DNA of 64,000 nucleotides from Parachryseolinea silvisoli (GTDB taxonomy: Bacteria; Bacteroidota; Bacteroidia; Cytophagales; Cyclobacteriaceae): the NCBI RefSeq assembly GCF_021190955.1, contig NZ_JAIOAO010000005.1, positions 62,001-126,000 of the forward strand, written 5' to 3'. The notes beneath the pieces are model-generated. The model was not told the origin of the DNA and made no database searches. It saw only the letters and a program-made list of their open reading frames with translations. Below are positions 33,282 through 43,069 of this stretch, in pieces (position 1 is the stretch's first letter; every line of letters starts with the position of its first letter). The translations under genes were made by a program, and so were the position numbers.

Positions 33282-35021
33282 ATGCTGTTTGTATCAATAT
33301 TATCCGGCCACCGGCCGGACAGGGTATGGCTTTGCCTTTTCGCGCTGCTGATGGCTGCCCAGTCAGGTCAGACACAGGATCTCGCCCAGCTCGACCAGGT
33401 CAAGCCGTTCGACATCCAGGGCAACATCGAGGCCCGCGCTGTATTCTACGATGCTAACGGCATCCCTGCGCGCTACTTACCCTTCAACTATTTAATTTCC
33501 GGCACGCCGGTGCTGTCGGTATATTCTGTACAGATACCGGTATACTTCAGCTTTAGTCGTCAGCAAAGCTCGTTTACGCAACCCTTCAACCAATTTGGTC
33601 TCAGCCCCCAGTATAAATGGATTACGGTGCACGGTGGCTATCGCAACCTGCACTACTCGCCGTTTACCCTCGCGGGCCACACCTTCCTGGGCGGTGGTGT
33701 GGACTTGCGTCCGGGAAAGTGGCGGTTCAGCGGTATGTACGGCCGCTTTAACAAGGCCACGGTGCTGGATACGCTGCAAGGAGTATACATCGAAAACTTT
33801 TCTTACAAACGCACCGGTTATGCAGCGCGCGTCGGCTATGGTACGGATGCCAGTTATTTCGACCTGATCGCGTTGCATGCGCAGGATGAACCCGGCAGCG
33901 CCCCGGTGGAGCGCACGGCCCTGTTCGACTCGCTCAAGATCACGCCCGCCGAAAACTGGGTGACGGGCTACCAGACACGCCTGACTTTCCTGCAAGGGAA
34001 GCTCATCTTCGAGAGCGACGGAGCGGTCAGCATCTACACGGCAGACCAGCGCCTGCCGGCGATCGAAGACAGTACGCTGCGGGACGATCTTTCGTTCGTT
34101 GAGCGTTTTGTCCATGTGAACTATAGCACCGAAATCTATAGTGCCTTCCAGGCGAGCCTGGCCTACCGCGTCAAGCGTATGGGGGTTAAACTTCAATATC
34201 GCCGCATCGACCCGGGCTATCGCTCGATGGGCGCATACTTTCTCAACAACGATCTTGAAAACTGGACGGTCAACCCTACTCTTACGCTCTGGCAAGGCAG
34301 GATCCGGTTTGTCGGTAGCCTGGGCTTTCAGCGGGACAACCTACAGGACAAAAAACGGGCAACGTCGCACCGCGTGATCGGCGCGGCGAACCTTACGGCC
34401 GACCTGACCGAACGGTGGGGTATCGACCTCTCGTATACCAATTTCAGTAACACCCAACGCGCCGGCACCGTACGTTTCGCCGACTCCCTGCGAGTAGCCC
34501 AGTCTACGCAGAACCTGTCGATATCACCGCGTTATATGAAGCTTACGGCGCTGCATAGCCATTCGGTCTTGCTGTCGTTTAACCTCAATACATTTCGTGA
34601 GCTGAACGACCAGCGTACCCTGGAAGGCACCGGTAACGACATTACCACGCAGACCTACTTTGCCACATATCAGCTGGGCTTCACGGCCGCGCGTGCATCG
34701 CTCTTTCTCACCGCCAACTATGCCCGCCTGGGCAACGATCAGCTACAAGACCGCAACAGCGGGCTGACCCTTGGCGCATCAAAGCCCTTTGCGGCGGGCA
34801 AGGTCGTCCTGACCGGTTCCACGGGGTATATACTCAGTGACCGCAACGGCGAGCAGGGTTACATGCTGAACGAGTCCTTGCAAGTGCGGTATACTCTCCA
34901 TCCCAAACACAGCGTGCAGGCCATGGTCGTTTTCCTCGGCAATTATCCCGACCAGGTCTCGGAGATCCAACGGCGGTTCACCGAGCTGCGCGCAGAAATA
35001 GGCTACAACTTTAACTTCTGA
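33282..35021 (+). CDS. outer-membrane beta-barrel protein of unknown function
   Basis: A 579-residue exported protein that I assign to the outer membrane by its pattern only. It has a signal peptide (about 1-32, CLFALLMAAQSGQTQ). Many amphipathic strands of 9-12 residues with aromatic ends follow (VHGGYRNLHYSPFTLAGHTF, WRFSGMYGRFNKATVLDT, TGYAARVGYGTDASYFDLIA, RIRFVGSLGFQRDNL), and the protein closes with RRFTELRAEIGYNFNF, a C-terminal Phe as in outer-membrane barrels. No TonB box, plug or enzyme motif is seen. It ends 2 bases before the 1995-residue protein gene, so the products probably work together. The start at 33282 is preferred over upstream in-frame codons that overlap the GH5 gene. 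Confidence 0.8.
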   Translation: MLFVSILSGHRPDRVWLCLFALLMAAQSGQTQDLAQLDQVKPFDIQGNIEARAVFYDANGIPARYLPFNYLISGTPVLSVYSVQIPVYFSFSRQQSSFTQPFNQFGLSPQYKWITVHGGYRNLHYSPFTLAGHTFLGGGVDLRPGKWRFSGMYGRFNKATVLDTLQGVYIENFSYKRTGYAARVGYGTDASYFDLIALHAQDEPGSAPVERTALFDSLKITPAENWVTGYQTRLTFLQGKLIFESDGAVSIYTADQRLPAIEDSTLRDDLSFVERFVHVNYSTEIYSAFQASLAYRVKRMGVKLQYRRIDPGYRSMGAYFLNNDLENWTVNPTLTLWQGRIRFVGSLGFQRDNLQDKKRATSHRVIGAANLTADLTERWGIDLSYTNFSNTQRAGTVRFADSLRVAQSTQNLSISPRYMKLTALHSHSVLLSFNLNTFRELNDQRTLEGTGNDITTQTYFATYQLGFTAARASLFLTANYARLGNDQLQDRNSGLTLGASKPFAAGKVVLTGSTGYILSDRNGEQGYMLNESLQVRYTLHPKHSVQAMVVFLGNYPDQVSEIQRRFTELRAEIGYNFNF

Positions 35022-35023
35022 TC

Positions 35024-38000
35024 ATGAAATCGCTCCCTGTTCTTATGCTCTCGTGCTTTCTCGCCCTGTTCGCCACGCTGCCGGGGCGGGCACAAAGTCC
35101 CCTGCGTATTCAGGTACAGGTAGCCAAACCGTACCCCAACAAGATCAACGACTTTCAAAGCAACCCTAACCAGGTGGTGATCGTCATTACCAACGCGTCG
35201 CGTGTGTCGTATGACATTCAGTTATTGGGCTCGGTGACGGGCGACAATAATATTGCGGTGCGCACAGCGGCCGGCTATCGCAGTGCCCGCCCCATTACAG
35301 TGGCGCCGATGGGCATGACGCGTGTTACCGCGGAGGAAGTCGGCGAGCTCTTCAACCCCAACCACCTGGTCTTTGCGGGCATCACCCGCGAGGCGGCCAT
35401 CCGCATGAATGGATTGCCCGAAGGTATATACCAGGTATGCGCCCACGCCATCGACTATACCACACGCACACCCCTGTCGGAAGAAGAGCCCCTGGGTTGC
35501 AGCAATTTGTTTATGGTTTCCAACCTGGAGCCACCGGTAATTATCCGGCCGTTCGCCGACGACTCACTGCGCGCGTATAGCCCGCAGAACATGGTCTTTA
35601 GCTGGTCGTTGCCACCGGGGGCACCCCCGACCACGCAGTATACCGTGCGACTGGTCGAAGTTCCCGACATGCACCGGAATCCCTTCGACGTCATGCGGTC
35701 GTCGCGTCAGCCCTATTATGAAACTACGGTGACGGGTGCGCCGACATTACTCTACGGACCTGCCGAGCCGCCACTTACGCCCGGCAGGCGCTATGCTTTG
35801 ATGGTCACGGCGATCGATCCCTTTACAAATGTTGTATTTCGAAACGGCGGACGCAGCGAGGTCGTCGCCTTTACATACGGCACGCCTGCACGCCGTAATA
35901 CCACCGGTAGCACGCTGGTCCGGGCCACGACCACGATTCCCCTGGCGATCCCCCGCACGACAATCAAGGGCAAGATCAACTGGTACTTTAAAGCAACGGA
36001 GGAAAAACAGTCACCCCTGGTAAGCGCCGTGGTCGTCAATCACTTTGTGGAAACATCGTTGATCAACGCCATGCTCGACCCTTCCGCCGGCACAAGCAGT
36101 ACAACCCAGTTAAACCAGGTTATGCATATGACGGCTATTACCAACGCGCCGGTGACGCCCACGACGCCGGCCAACACACCGCAACAAAATACAACCTACC
36201 GTCCGACCCAACCCCTGGTTGCCACGCCGCGCAGCACCATCAGCAACGCGCAGGCGGCCGCCGTCGGCATCTATGGCGGCGGTACGGTCAACACGGTTAC
36301 ATCCACCCCCTTAAGCGCCGCGGCCAGCCTGGTGGATCGTGTCGCCGATCTGGTGGAAATAGGAAATAACCCCTACCCGCTCCAACGTGTACCTGTCAAA
36401 GTCTATGCCGTCCATCCCTCTGGCGGAGAGTCACTGCTGACATCGACCGTAACGGACGGGGAAGGGGTTTTTAACGTCTCGTTTATCAATACTGCCTTTT
36501 ACAATCCCGCCCTGGGCGACAAAATAAAGGTATATATCAACCACCCCGATTTCCTGCTGCAGCGAAACGTACTGTCGTTGCCGCGGCCCGACTCGGTGGG
36601 CCACTTCGACCTCGGCACGCTGTCGGCCCTCGCGCGCACATTTCGGTTTAAGCCTCATGTGGTCGACGAAGAAGGGCAACCGGTGTCCGCCGCCGTCGTG
36701 GAAGTATACCGCCCCTCGTCGTATTATTGGCAGGAGCCTAACCACCGTAAAGAAGGCAACGGTGGCGGCGATGGCGCCCTCGTCAACGGACAGCTGTGTA
36801 CAAAGGTGGCGTCTATTCGCTCAGGCAGCGCCGGCCCCCGATTATTTTATAGCGACGATCCCCTGGACCGCTATATAGTCAAGGTGGTGCATTCGAAGCT
36901 ATACCCCCTCGTCACCACACTACAAGTCACTGCCGACGGCAGCGCACGCGAGTCCATTCTCACGATTGAGAAAACATTCACGGCCAATACACGCATGCCC
37001 ACGCTGAAAGGACAAGTGGCCAAACGTCTGCAGCCCGTGGTCGATGTGAAAGGTGCCATTGTTACCGTATACTTTAACGACGACGCGGTGTTTGGCAAGA
37101 ACCCCGGCAATACAGTAGAAAGCCTCGGTAATCACCTACTCCAGGGTACAGTCATGAGCGCCTTGCCAAAACCCGCTTCAAACCTCCAAACGACCCAGCC
37201 TGTAAACAGCGTGAGTGCAAAGAGTGAAAGCGGAATTAAAGTGGCTGGCAATGCGAATCTCCTGGCACCGGCGTCCACCACGAGTAGTACGATAGCATTG
37301 CAAAGTTATGTGGGCAGCACCGCGACTAGTGTAGCAGCGGCCACACAGCTTGGCAAAAGCAGGTCCACCACCACGGATTCCTCCGGCAATTTCCTGTTTA
37401 CCGAGCTGCCCATCAGCCAAACGCCCACCCGCATCACGATCCGCATACCTGGATCGGAGCGCGTATACGAGTACACCGCACTCATCAATGTGAAAGGACA
37501 GGAAATCGACATGGGCAAAATCCTGTTAGACATGAAAGTATTGACACTGGCCGGTGTGGTGAAAGATGAGCAGCAACAACCGGTCGCGCGACCGGTCCTG
37601 CGGTGGGCGTCCGGCGGTTCGCCGTTCGAGGGCGATGCGCAGGGGCGCTTTGTCACGACCAATACAGAAGGCACCGACACACTCGTCATTACCAAACTTG
37701 GATTTGAGACAAAACGTGTTCCGGTGAAGTTAACGGAAACAACGGCCTCCACTGGAAATAGTAGTCAACCGTCCGCTTCCGCGGTGATTCAATCGGTCGG
37801 TCAATGGCCGCGCGTGGTAACACAGCTACCTTCGCTGGTTCCCGTGACGGCGCAGGCACCGGCCTTCACGTCCCAGGGGCTCGGACTGTATGCGGTACAC
37901 ACGGCCAACCTCCCGCTGACCAGCCCGACAGAGAAAAAGGGCTCGTCGAAAAAGAAAGTCAACGCCGCCAACGCGATGATACAAGCGGATCTGGCATTCG

Positions 38001-41000
38001 CTCCCTTATATTCTTCGCTGTTTACCGCCGAGCAGATTCCGTCCAATGCTGTCGACCTGGGGACCATCATTGTACGAAAAAAAATCGGCCGCCTGCGGGT
38101 AAAGGTTGTTAAAGATGCTGACAAGACACCGGTATTGGGTGCGCGCATCACCATCGTCGACACACCCCTGACCGGACAAACCGATGCCCAGGGAACGTGG
38201 TATTCGGAAGTACCGGGCGGTGACATTGTGGTCGAGGTCAGCGGCCCGGCGGGTAGCGCGCTCGTTACGACGCAGAAACAAGTAACACCCCATGACACCG
38301 AAGTGACGGTATTGGAAGTCGCCTTAAAAAGCGGCGTCACCATTCGGGGTACCGTGACGGCGGCGGGGCAACCCGTGGGGGAAGCCGCGGTGCGCGTCGA
38401 TGGATTCGATTATTTGCACGCTACGACGGCTACCAATGGCCACTATACCCTGGTTGTTCCGGCGGGTGATTATACTTTACAGGTTACCAAAACCGGATAT
38501 GTCGGTGCAGAAAAGCAGCAAACGTTCAGCGGTACGCAGGCTACCGTAGACTTCGTGCTAACCAGGCCCTCGTTTGATATCAGTACGCTCCTCGGCTTCC
38601 CGGTAGAAATCGAACGACTCGAAGGTACGGGTAACACCCGCACGTTGTCGGGTGCTTTTATCAACCTGCCGGGCAACGCGCTGTTCCAGGTAAAACCCGG
38701 CATGCGCATTCCGTTCGACGACGTTGTCATGTCTATTGCCGGCGGTGTCGCCGTGCCCCAGGGGGGACAGGTGAACCTGTCGGTTACCAGCCTGGAGGCA
38801 AAAGCTTTCGGTTATCTCCCCGTTCGGATCAAGAATGGCGAGGCCGCCCTGGCGATTCGCCAGGTTCCGGGTCAACCTACACAAGGTCAACTGGTCGGTA
38901 TACCGGAGATCGACTACGGTAAGTTTATGCCGATCCCCCTGGGGCTCACGCTGCCAGCGGGCGCTAAACATACTTTGGGTACAACGCCGACTGTAATCTT
39001 ACAGTCGGGCAATGCACTGCCCGTACCGGATGCGTTGGACATCTCGTTCGCGAGTGGCCAGTCCGTCGAGCTCTATGCCTTTGCCTGCACGTTGGGGACC
39101 CCCGGATGCCAGGTAAAAGCCGACGGTTTGCATTTGCAAGGCGAGCTTAGTTTATCCGGTGTGCCGTTGCTCAACAACAGCAAGTTCAAGATCCGGGAGC
39201 TCCTGATCGGTACAGATGGCTCGGTACGCACCGTCACGGCGGATATAGGGGATGGTCTCAACTTCAGCCTCGCCGGATGGGCTGCGGGTATACAAGCTTT
39301 GTCGATCAATGAAAATGGACTCAAGCTTACCGGTGATCTTACCGTGCGTGTGCCGGCATCGACACCGTCGAAGATCGGGTTTAACAATCTTACCATCAGC
39401 AAAACGGCGCTCTATGGTGGCGACTTCTCGCTGCCTGCAGCGGGGCTTGACATCTTCGGCATCGTGCAGATGAAGCCCGGGAGCCGGCCGTTGTCCTTTG
39501 GACGCATCGGCAACACCAGCGTGCACTTCATCGGTGGCTCGGGCGAGTTCCGGCTGCCGAAGTTTATCGACAAGACGCTTTCCGTCGAGTTCTTCCAGAT
39601 CCAAACCGATGGCAACTTCCAGGCCGTTGTGCCGACGAACTTCAATGTGCCCCTGCTGGGCGTGGCGGACATCTCGGTGCGCAGCATCGGTTTTAATACC
39701 AAAGGCAGTATCGGTATTGACGTGATGGGTGATTTTAACCTGCATGCCATTCCGTTCTTCCAGGCTTCGGTGGGAGGTGTACATTTTGGTCCCAACGGAT
39801 CGGTATCAATCGATGAGCTGGGGGTGGGCTTTGATTTAGTAGGTATTGCCCGGCTCAATGCCCGCGCGCGTTTTATCGACCAGCCGGAACGCAAAGGCTT
39901 TGAAGGCAGCGGCAATATTAAGCTCACCGGTCTGCCGCTCGAGCTCGGCCTCGGGTTTAAGTACTACAAATTGCCCAACGGCATTGAAGTAGGTGGATTG
40001 CTTCGCGCGGGTGTGATGATCCCGGTGGGGGCTGTTACCATTACTCAGGTCGAGGGTGAGTTCTCGCTCAATACCCAGGATAAAAAGTGGATGGGCCGGC
40101 TCGGCGGCGCTGTTAGTATTGGCGGTATGAACGCTGTGCTGGCGATCAAGCCGCTCTCCATTACAGTCGAGAACGGCCCGGTGTTTAAGCTCGACGGTGG
40201 TTTGGCGGTGCTCGATCAAACCATCGCCACGGCCCACGGCATTCTCGACTTTCCACGGTCGTACTTCAGCTTTACGTTTGAGCAGAATCTGGATTTCCTG
40301 CCGGAGCTCTTTACCGTGGGCGGCGGCGGCGCGTTTGTTGTCTCCACAGCGCAGAACAACACGTACTGGCTAATGGGCGTACACTATCACGCCAGCATGC
40401 TGGGCGGCCTGGTACGCGGCAATGCCAACATTACCGCCGGCTGGGGAATGAATGTCGACGCCCACCCCGAGCACCGCGACTATACCAGCTTTATCGATCG
40501 GAATTACCTCGACAACGGTGCCCTGAAAGGCATCCATGTAGCCACGTATGCGGGCATCAACTTCGACACCGGTGAACGTGGCTTTGCCGGCGTGGCTTCA
40601 GGCCGCGCCTGGTATAACAACTACGGCGCTGTGAACCTGGACATGGGCTTTGGTCGCGGACGCTATGGCTTCCGCGTGGCGGCCGGGTGGGAAGCCGGTG
40701 CGTACCTGAAGATCGCCGACATCAACATCGCAGGTCTCGAGGCGGGTATAAACGGTGAGCTGAAGGGCTTCTACGACTACCCCGCCCGTTACCTGTCGTT
40801 CGAAGGCTCGCTGCGGGCCAAGCTCATTGCGTGGATCGGTGCATGCGACCAGCAGTGCTCGAACAAGATCTGCTGGGGTGGCTGCTTCAACGCGTGCATC
40901 TTCGGATGTGAGCTCTGCCCGATCCCCGTCGGCGGCAAGCTCTGTCTTCGGCCGGGCGTAAACGCACGCTATAATTCTGCAGACGGGTTCGGATTGTCCA

Positions 41001-41011
41001 TTGACTTCTAA
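35024..41011 (+). CDS. giant modular surface protein (TANFOR-like N-terminus, carboxypeptidase-regulatory-like repeats)
   Basis: A 1995-residue exported protein without known function. A signal peptide (about 1-24, FATLPGRAQ) is followed by an N-terminal part to about 290 (KPYPNKINDFQSNPNQVVIV, GLPEGIYQVCAHAIDYTTRT, GCSNLFMVSNLEPPVIIRPF) that resembles the TANFOR-type domains of Bacteroidota surface proteins (recalled, moderate certainty). Thr/Ser/Pro-rich linkers lead to several beta-sandwich modules of the carboxypeptidase-regulatory type, the clearest at about 1024-1060 (LGARITIVDTPLTGQTDAQG) and 1105-1185 (GTVTAAGQPVGEAAVRVDGF). From about 1190 a very long Gly/hydrophobic beta-rich region follows. 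A cluster of eight cysteines stands at about 1940-1970 (CDQQCSNKICWGGCFNACIF onward). The end is FGLSIDF. It shares the A of TAATG with the next gene, so translation is coupled. Confidence 0.85.
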   Translation: MKSLPVLMLSCFLALFATLPGRAQSPLRIQVQVAKPYPNKINDFQSNPNQVVIVITNASRVSYDIQLLGSVTGDNNIAVRTAAGYRSARPITVAPMGMTRVTAEEVGELFNPNHLVFAGITREAAIRMNGLPEGIYQVCAHAIDYTTRTPLSEEEPLGCSNLFMVSNLEPPVIIRPFADDSLRAYSPQNMVFSWSLPPGAPPTTQYTVRLVEVPDMHRNPFDVMRSSRQPYYETTVTGAPTLLYGPAEPPLTPGRRYALMVTAIDPFTNVVFRNGGRSEVVAFTYGTPARRNTTGSTLVRATTTIPLAIPRTTIKGKINWYFKATEEKQSPLVSAVVVNHFVETSLINAMLDPSAGTSSTTQLNQVMHMTAITNAPVTPTTPANTPQQNTTYRPTQPLVATPRSTISNAQAAAVGIYGGGTVNTVTSTPLSAAASLVDRVADLVEIGNNPYPLQRVPVKVYAVHPSGGESLLTSTVTDGEGVFNVSFINTAFYNPALGDKIKVYINHPDFLLQRNVLSLPRPDSVGHFDLGTLSALARTFRFKPHVVDEEGQPVSAAVVEVYRPSSYYWQEPNHRKEGNGGGDGALVNGQLCTKVASIRSGSAGPRLFYSDDPLDRYIVKVVHSKLYPLVTTLQVTADGSARESILTIEKTFTANTRMPTLKGQVAKRLQPVVDVKGAIVTVYFNDDAVFGKNPGNTVESLGNHLLQGTVMSALPKPASNLQTTQPVNSVSAKSESGIKVAGNANLLAPASTTSSTIALQSYVGSTATSVAAATQLGKSRSTTTDSSGNFLFTELPISQTPTRITIRIPGSERVYEYTALINVKGQEIDMGKILLDMKVLTLAGVVKDEQQQPVARPVLRWASGGSPFEGDAQGRFVTTNTEGTDTLVITKLGFETKRVPVKLTETTASTGNSSQPSASAVIQSVGQWPRVVTQLPSLVPVTAQAPAFTSQGLGLYAVHTANLPLTSPTEKKGSSKKKVNAANAMIQADLAFAPLYSSLFTAEQIPSNAVDLGTIIVRKKIGRLRVKVVKDADKTPVLGARITIVDTPLTGQTDAQGTWYSEVPGGDIVVEVSGPAGSALVTTQKQVTPHDTEVTVLEVALKSGVTIRGTVTAAGQPVGEAAVRVDGFDYLHATTATNGHYTLVVPAGDYTLQVTKTGYVGAEKQQTFSGTQATVDFVLTRPSFDISTLLGFPVEIERLEGTGNTRTLSGAFINLPGNALFQVKPGMRIPFDDVVMSIAGGVAVPQGGQVNLSVTSLEAKAFGYLPVRIKNGEAALAIRQVPGQPTQGQLVGIPEIDYGKFMPIPLGLTLPAGAKHTLGTTPTVILQSGNALPVPDALDISFASGQSVELYAFACTLGTPGCQVKADGLHLQGELSLSGVPLLNNSKFKIRELLIGTDGSVRTVTADIGDGLNFSLAGWAAGIQALSINENGLKLTGDLTVRVPASTPSKIGFNNLTISKTALYGGDFSLPAAGLDIFGIVQMKPGSRPLSFGRIGNTSVHFIGGSGEFRLPKFIDKTLSVEFFQIQTDGNFQAVVPTNFNVPLLGVADISVRSIGFNTKGSIGIDVMGDFNLHAIPFFQASVGGVHFGPNGSVSIDELGVGFDLVGIARLNARARFIDQPERKGFEGSGNIKLTGLPLELGLGFKYYKLPNGIEVGGLLRAGVMIPVGAVTITQVEGEFSLNTQDKKWMGRLGGAVSIGGMNAVLAIKPLSITVENGPVFKLDGGLAVLDQTIATAHGILDFPRSYFSFTFEQNLDFLPELFTVGGGGAFVVSTAQNNTYWLMGVHYHASMLGGLVRGNANITAGWGMNVDAHPEHRDYTSFIDRNYLDNGALKGIHVATYAGINFDTGERGFAGVASGRAWYNNYGAVNLDMGFGRGRYGFRVAAGWEAGAYLKIADINIAGLEAGINGELKGFYDYPARYLSFEGSLRAKLIAWIGACDQQCSNKICWGGCFNACIFGCELCPIPVGGKLCLRPGVNARYNSADGFGLSIDF

Positions 41012-43068
41012 TGCTTACGCTCATGAAACGCATGTATTGTTTATCACTTTTATTGATGCTGGTTGTCGTTGGCGCGTCGGCCCAGGAGGCTACCCTGCCT
41101 GTGCGATACTCCTTCCGCGACGGCACCTATCTATACTTTGCCGACCGTGCGCTCGGACCCGATGCGCCGTATGAAAAGATCACCGCGGTACGCATCAGCC
41201 GCAACAGCGGCAAAGGCCCTGCGCGGCTCGTGACGGTAGGCCGCCCCACTTCGGCCAGCGCCTTCCGGCAGATATGCGGCGAATCGGCCTGGTCGCAGCT
41301 GAAGCTGATCAAAACCCTGCGCGACGACAACGCCGCCTGGGAGTATATACGTGCCCATGTCCTATTGAGCGATTATGGCACACTGTCGTTCGACATGGCC
41401 TTCCGTCAGGCGATGGGCAGCGCATACCTGGATAAGGAAGCGGCGGGTCTTGCCGCCGGGAAATCGTGGACTTACCAGGCCGAGCTGCTCGACGCGACAG
41501 GACTCGTAGTCAAAACCGTTACGGGCACGATTGCCGGTGGACAAACGCCGCTTGCTATAGGCCGCGCACACCGGCACCGTACGTTTGCCACAGACTCGGC
41601 GGTTTCAGCCCAGTGGTATATTTTGCCCGGCAAGCCTTACACCGGATTGCTGATGGCCGATGTATACCGGCAAGACGCCGGCAAGGGTCCCTATAAAAAA
41701 CTGGCGTCTCCCCTGTTTGCCGTCGCGAAGGGCGACTCCATGCTATTTTACGTGCATGAATCGGTACGACCCGGTGCGCTGTACCGGTATTACATTCGGC
41801 CTACGGACGACCTGGGCAATGCCGCGCAGCCCTCCGATACCATCAGCTTGCTGGCCGTGGACTTTGCCAGCCTGCCTTTACTGCGCAACGTGCAGGCGCG
41901 TGACACGGCAAACGGCATTGCCTTGCAATGGGCTCCGATCGGCGACCTGCCCTACGTGGTCGGCGTGGAGATCCAACGATCGCGCGATGCACGGGGTGAC
42001 TACGTCGTGATCGACACCGTGGAAGCGTCCCGTCATACATACTTCGACAAACAGGTGTTTCCGGATATTCCTTATTACTATCGCTTCCGCACGTTGGCGC
42101 TCAAAGGCCGCGAACGCAACGCGGGCTATACCGGCTACGCTACGGCCTCCGTGAAAAACACCAATCGAAATCCTGATCCCCCGTACGGCTTGCGTGGCAC
42201 GCTGGTCAAAGGTAAGGTACACTTGCGTTGGCAGCCCGTGCCCGATACCGATGTCTACGGCTACTATGTTTACCGCAGCGTTTCGGGGAGTGACCGGCTC
42301 GAAGTCCTCTCGAACGGATTACAAACAACCGAATATACAGACACGTCGTCCATTGGAGGACGCACCCAATACGTCTATGGCGTGAAGGCCGTGAACCGGA
42401 ACAGTCTCGAAAGCGACTTCTCCAACCTGGTCACGATGCGCCAAAGTGTGCTGCAGCTGCCGCAGGAACCTGCCGGGGTCAACGCGTGGTTGAACAACCG
42501 CACGGTGGTACTGGACTGGCCTTCGGCGGCCCGCGCAGATTATGCCGTTGCCGGCTATACGGTATACCGCCGCGAAGCACAGCCTGCCAACACGTTTGAT
42601 AGGCGTCAGTCGGCCGCTGCACAGGCGGTTGCGCTCAAGTTTGTGTTGCTGAACCGCGCATTGCTGACCACCACACATTTTGAAGATGCCGGCGTACAGC
42701 CCGCCAAGACCTATGAGTATGCGATCGCTTCGGTCGACGCATTTGGCGCGGAAAGTACCTTCTCCCCTTTTGCACGCATTGCAACTACGGTACCGGTACG
42801 CGTCGTATCGACGTGTACCGTACGCAAAGTGACCGCGGGCGTCGAGGTCGCCTGGGAGCCATCGTTCACCACCGGTGCGGCGACGGTCACGATCTATCGA
42901 AAAAAGGCGGGCGAGGTCTCGTATCAAAAGACCGCGAGCGTGGCCCGACAGGTCACCTCCTATGTCGACAAGACCACCCGGAAAGGCACCTTATACAGCT
43001 ATGTTATCAGCGCCGAAGTCGGCGTACAAACACTTGCCCGCAGTGAAGAAAAAAACATCCGCTACTAA
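41011..43068 (+). CDS. exported protein with fibronectin type III-like domains
   Basis: A 685-residue secreted protein with a signal peptide (MKRMYCLSLLLMLVVVGASA; this Met is codon 5, at 41023). I keep the ATG at 41011 because it overlaps the stop of the giant gene as TAATG, but 41023 is equally possible. An N-terminal region of its own type (residues ~25-300) is followed by at least three FN3-like repeats with the pattern W-x-P...Y-x-V-Y-R (GLRGTLVKGKVHLRWQPVPD, YGYYVYRSVSGSDRLEVLSN; WLNNRTVVLDWPSAARADYA, VAGYTVYRRE; GVEVAWEPSFTTGAATVTIY). It has no lipobox, no membrane helix and no enzyme motif. The role is probably adhesion or scaffolding in the same complex as the giant protein (inference from the tight operon). 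Confidence 0.85.
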   Translation: MLTLMKRMYCLSLLLMLVVVGASAQEATLPVRYSFRDGTYLYFADRALGPDAPYEKITAVRISRNSGKGPARLVTVGRPTSASAFRQICGESAWSQLKLIKTLRDDNAAWEYIRAHVLLSDYGTLSFDMAFRQAMGSAYLDKEAAGLAAGKSWTYQAELLDATGLVVKTVTGTIAGGQTPLAIGRAHRHRTFATDSAVSAQWYILPGKPYTGLLMADVYRQDAGKGPYKKLASPLFAVAKGDSMLFYVHESVRPGALYRYYIRPTDDLGNAAQPSDTISLLAVDFASLPLLRNVQARDTANGIALQWAPIGDLPYVVGVEIQRSRDARGDYVVIDTVEASRHTYFDKQVFPDIPYYYRFRTLALKGRERNAGYTGYATASVKNTNRNPDPPYGLRGTLVKGKVHLRWQPVPDTDVYGYYVYRSVSGSDRLEVLSNGLQTTEYTDTSSIGGRTQYVYGVKAVNRNSLESDFSNLVTMRQSVLQLPQEPAGVNAWLNNRTVVLDWPSAARADYAVAGYTVYRREAQPANTFDRRQSAAAQAVALKFVLLNRALLTTTHFEDAGVQPAKTYEYAIASVDAFGAESTFSPFARIATTVPVRVVSTCTVRKVTAGVEVAWEPSFTTGAATVTIYRKKAGEVSYQKTASVARQVTSYVDKTTRKGTLYSYVISAEVGVQTLARSEEKNIRY

Positions 43069-43069
43069 C

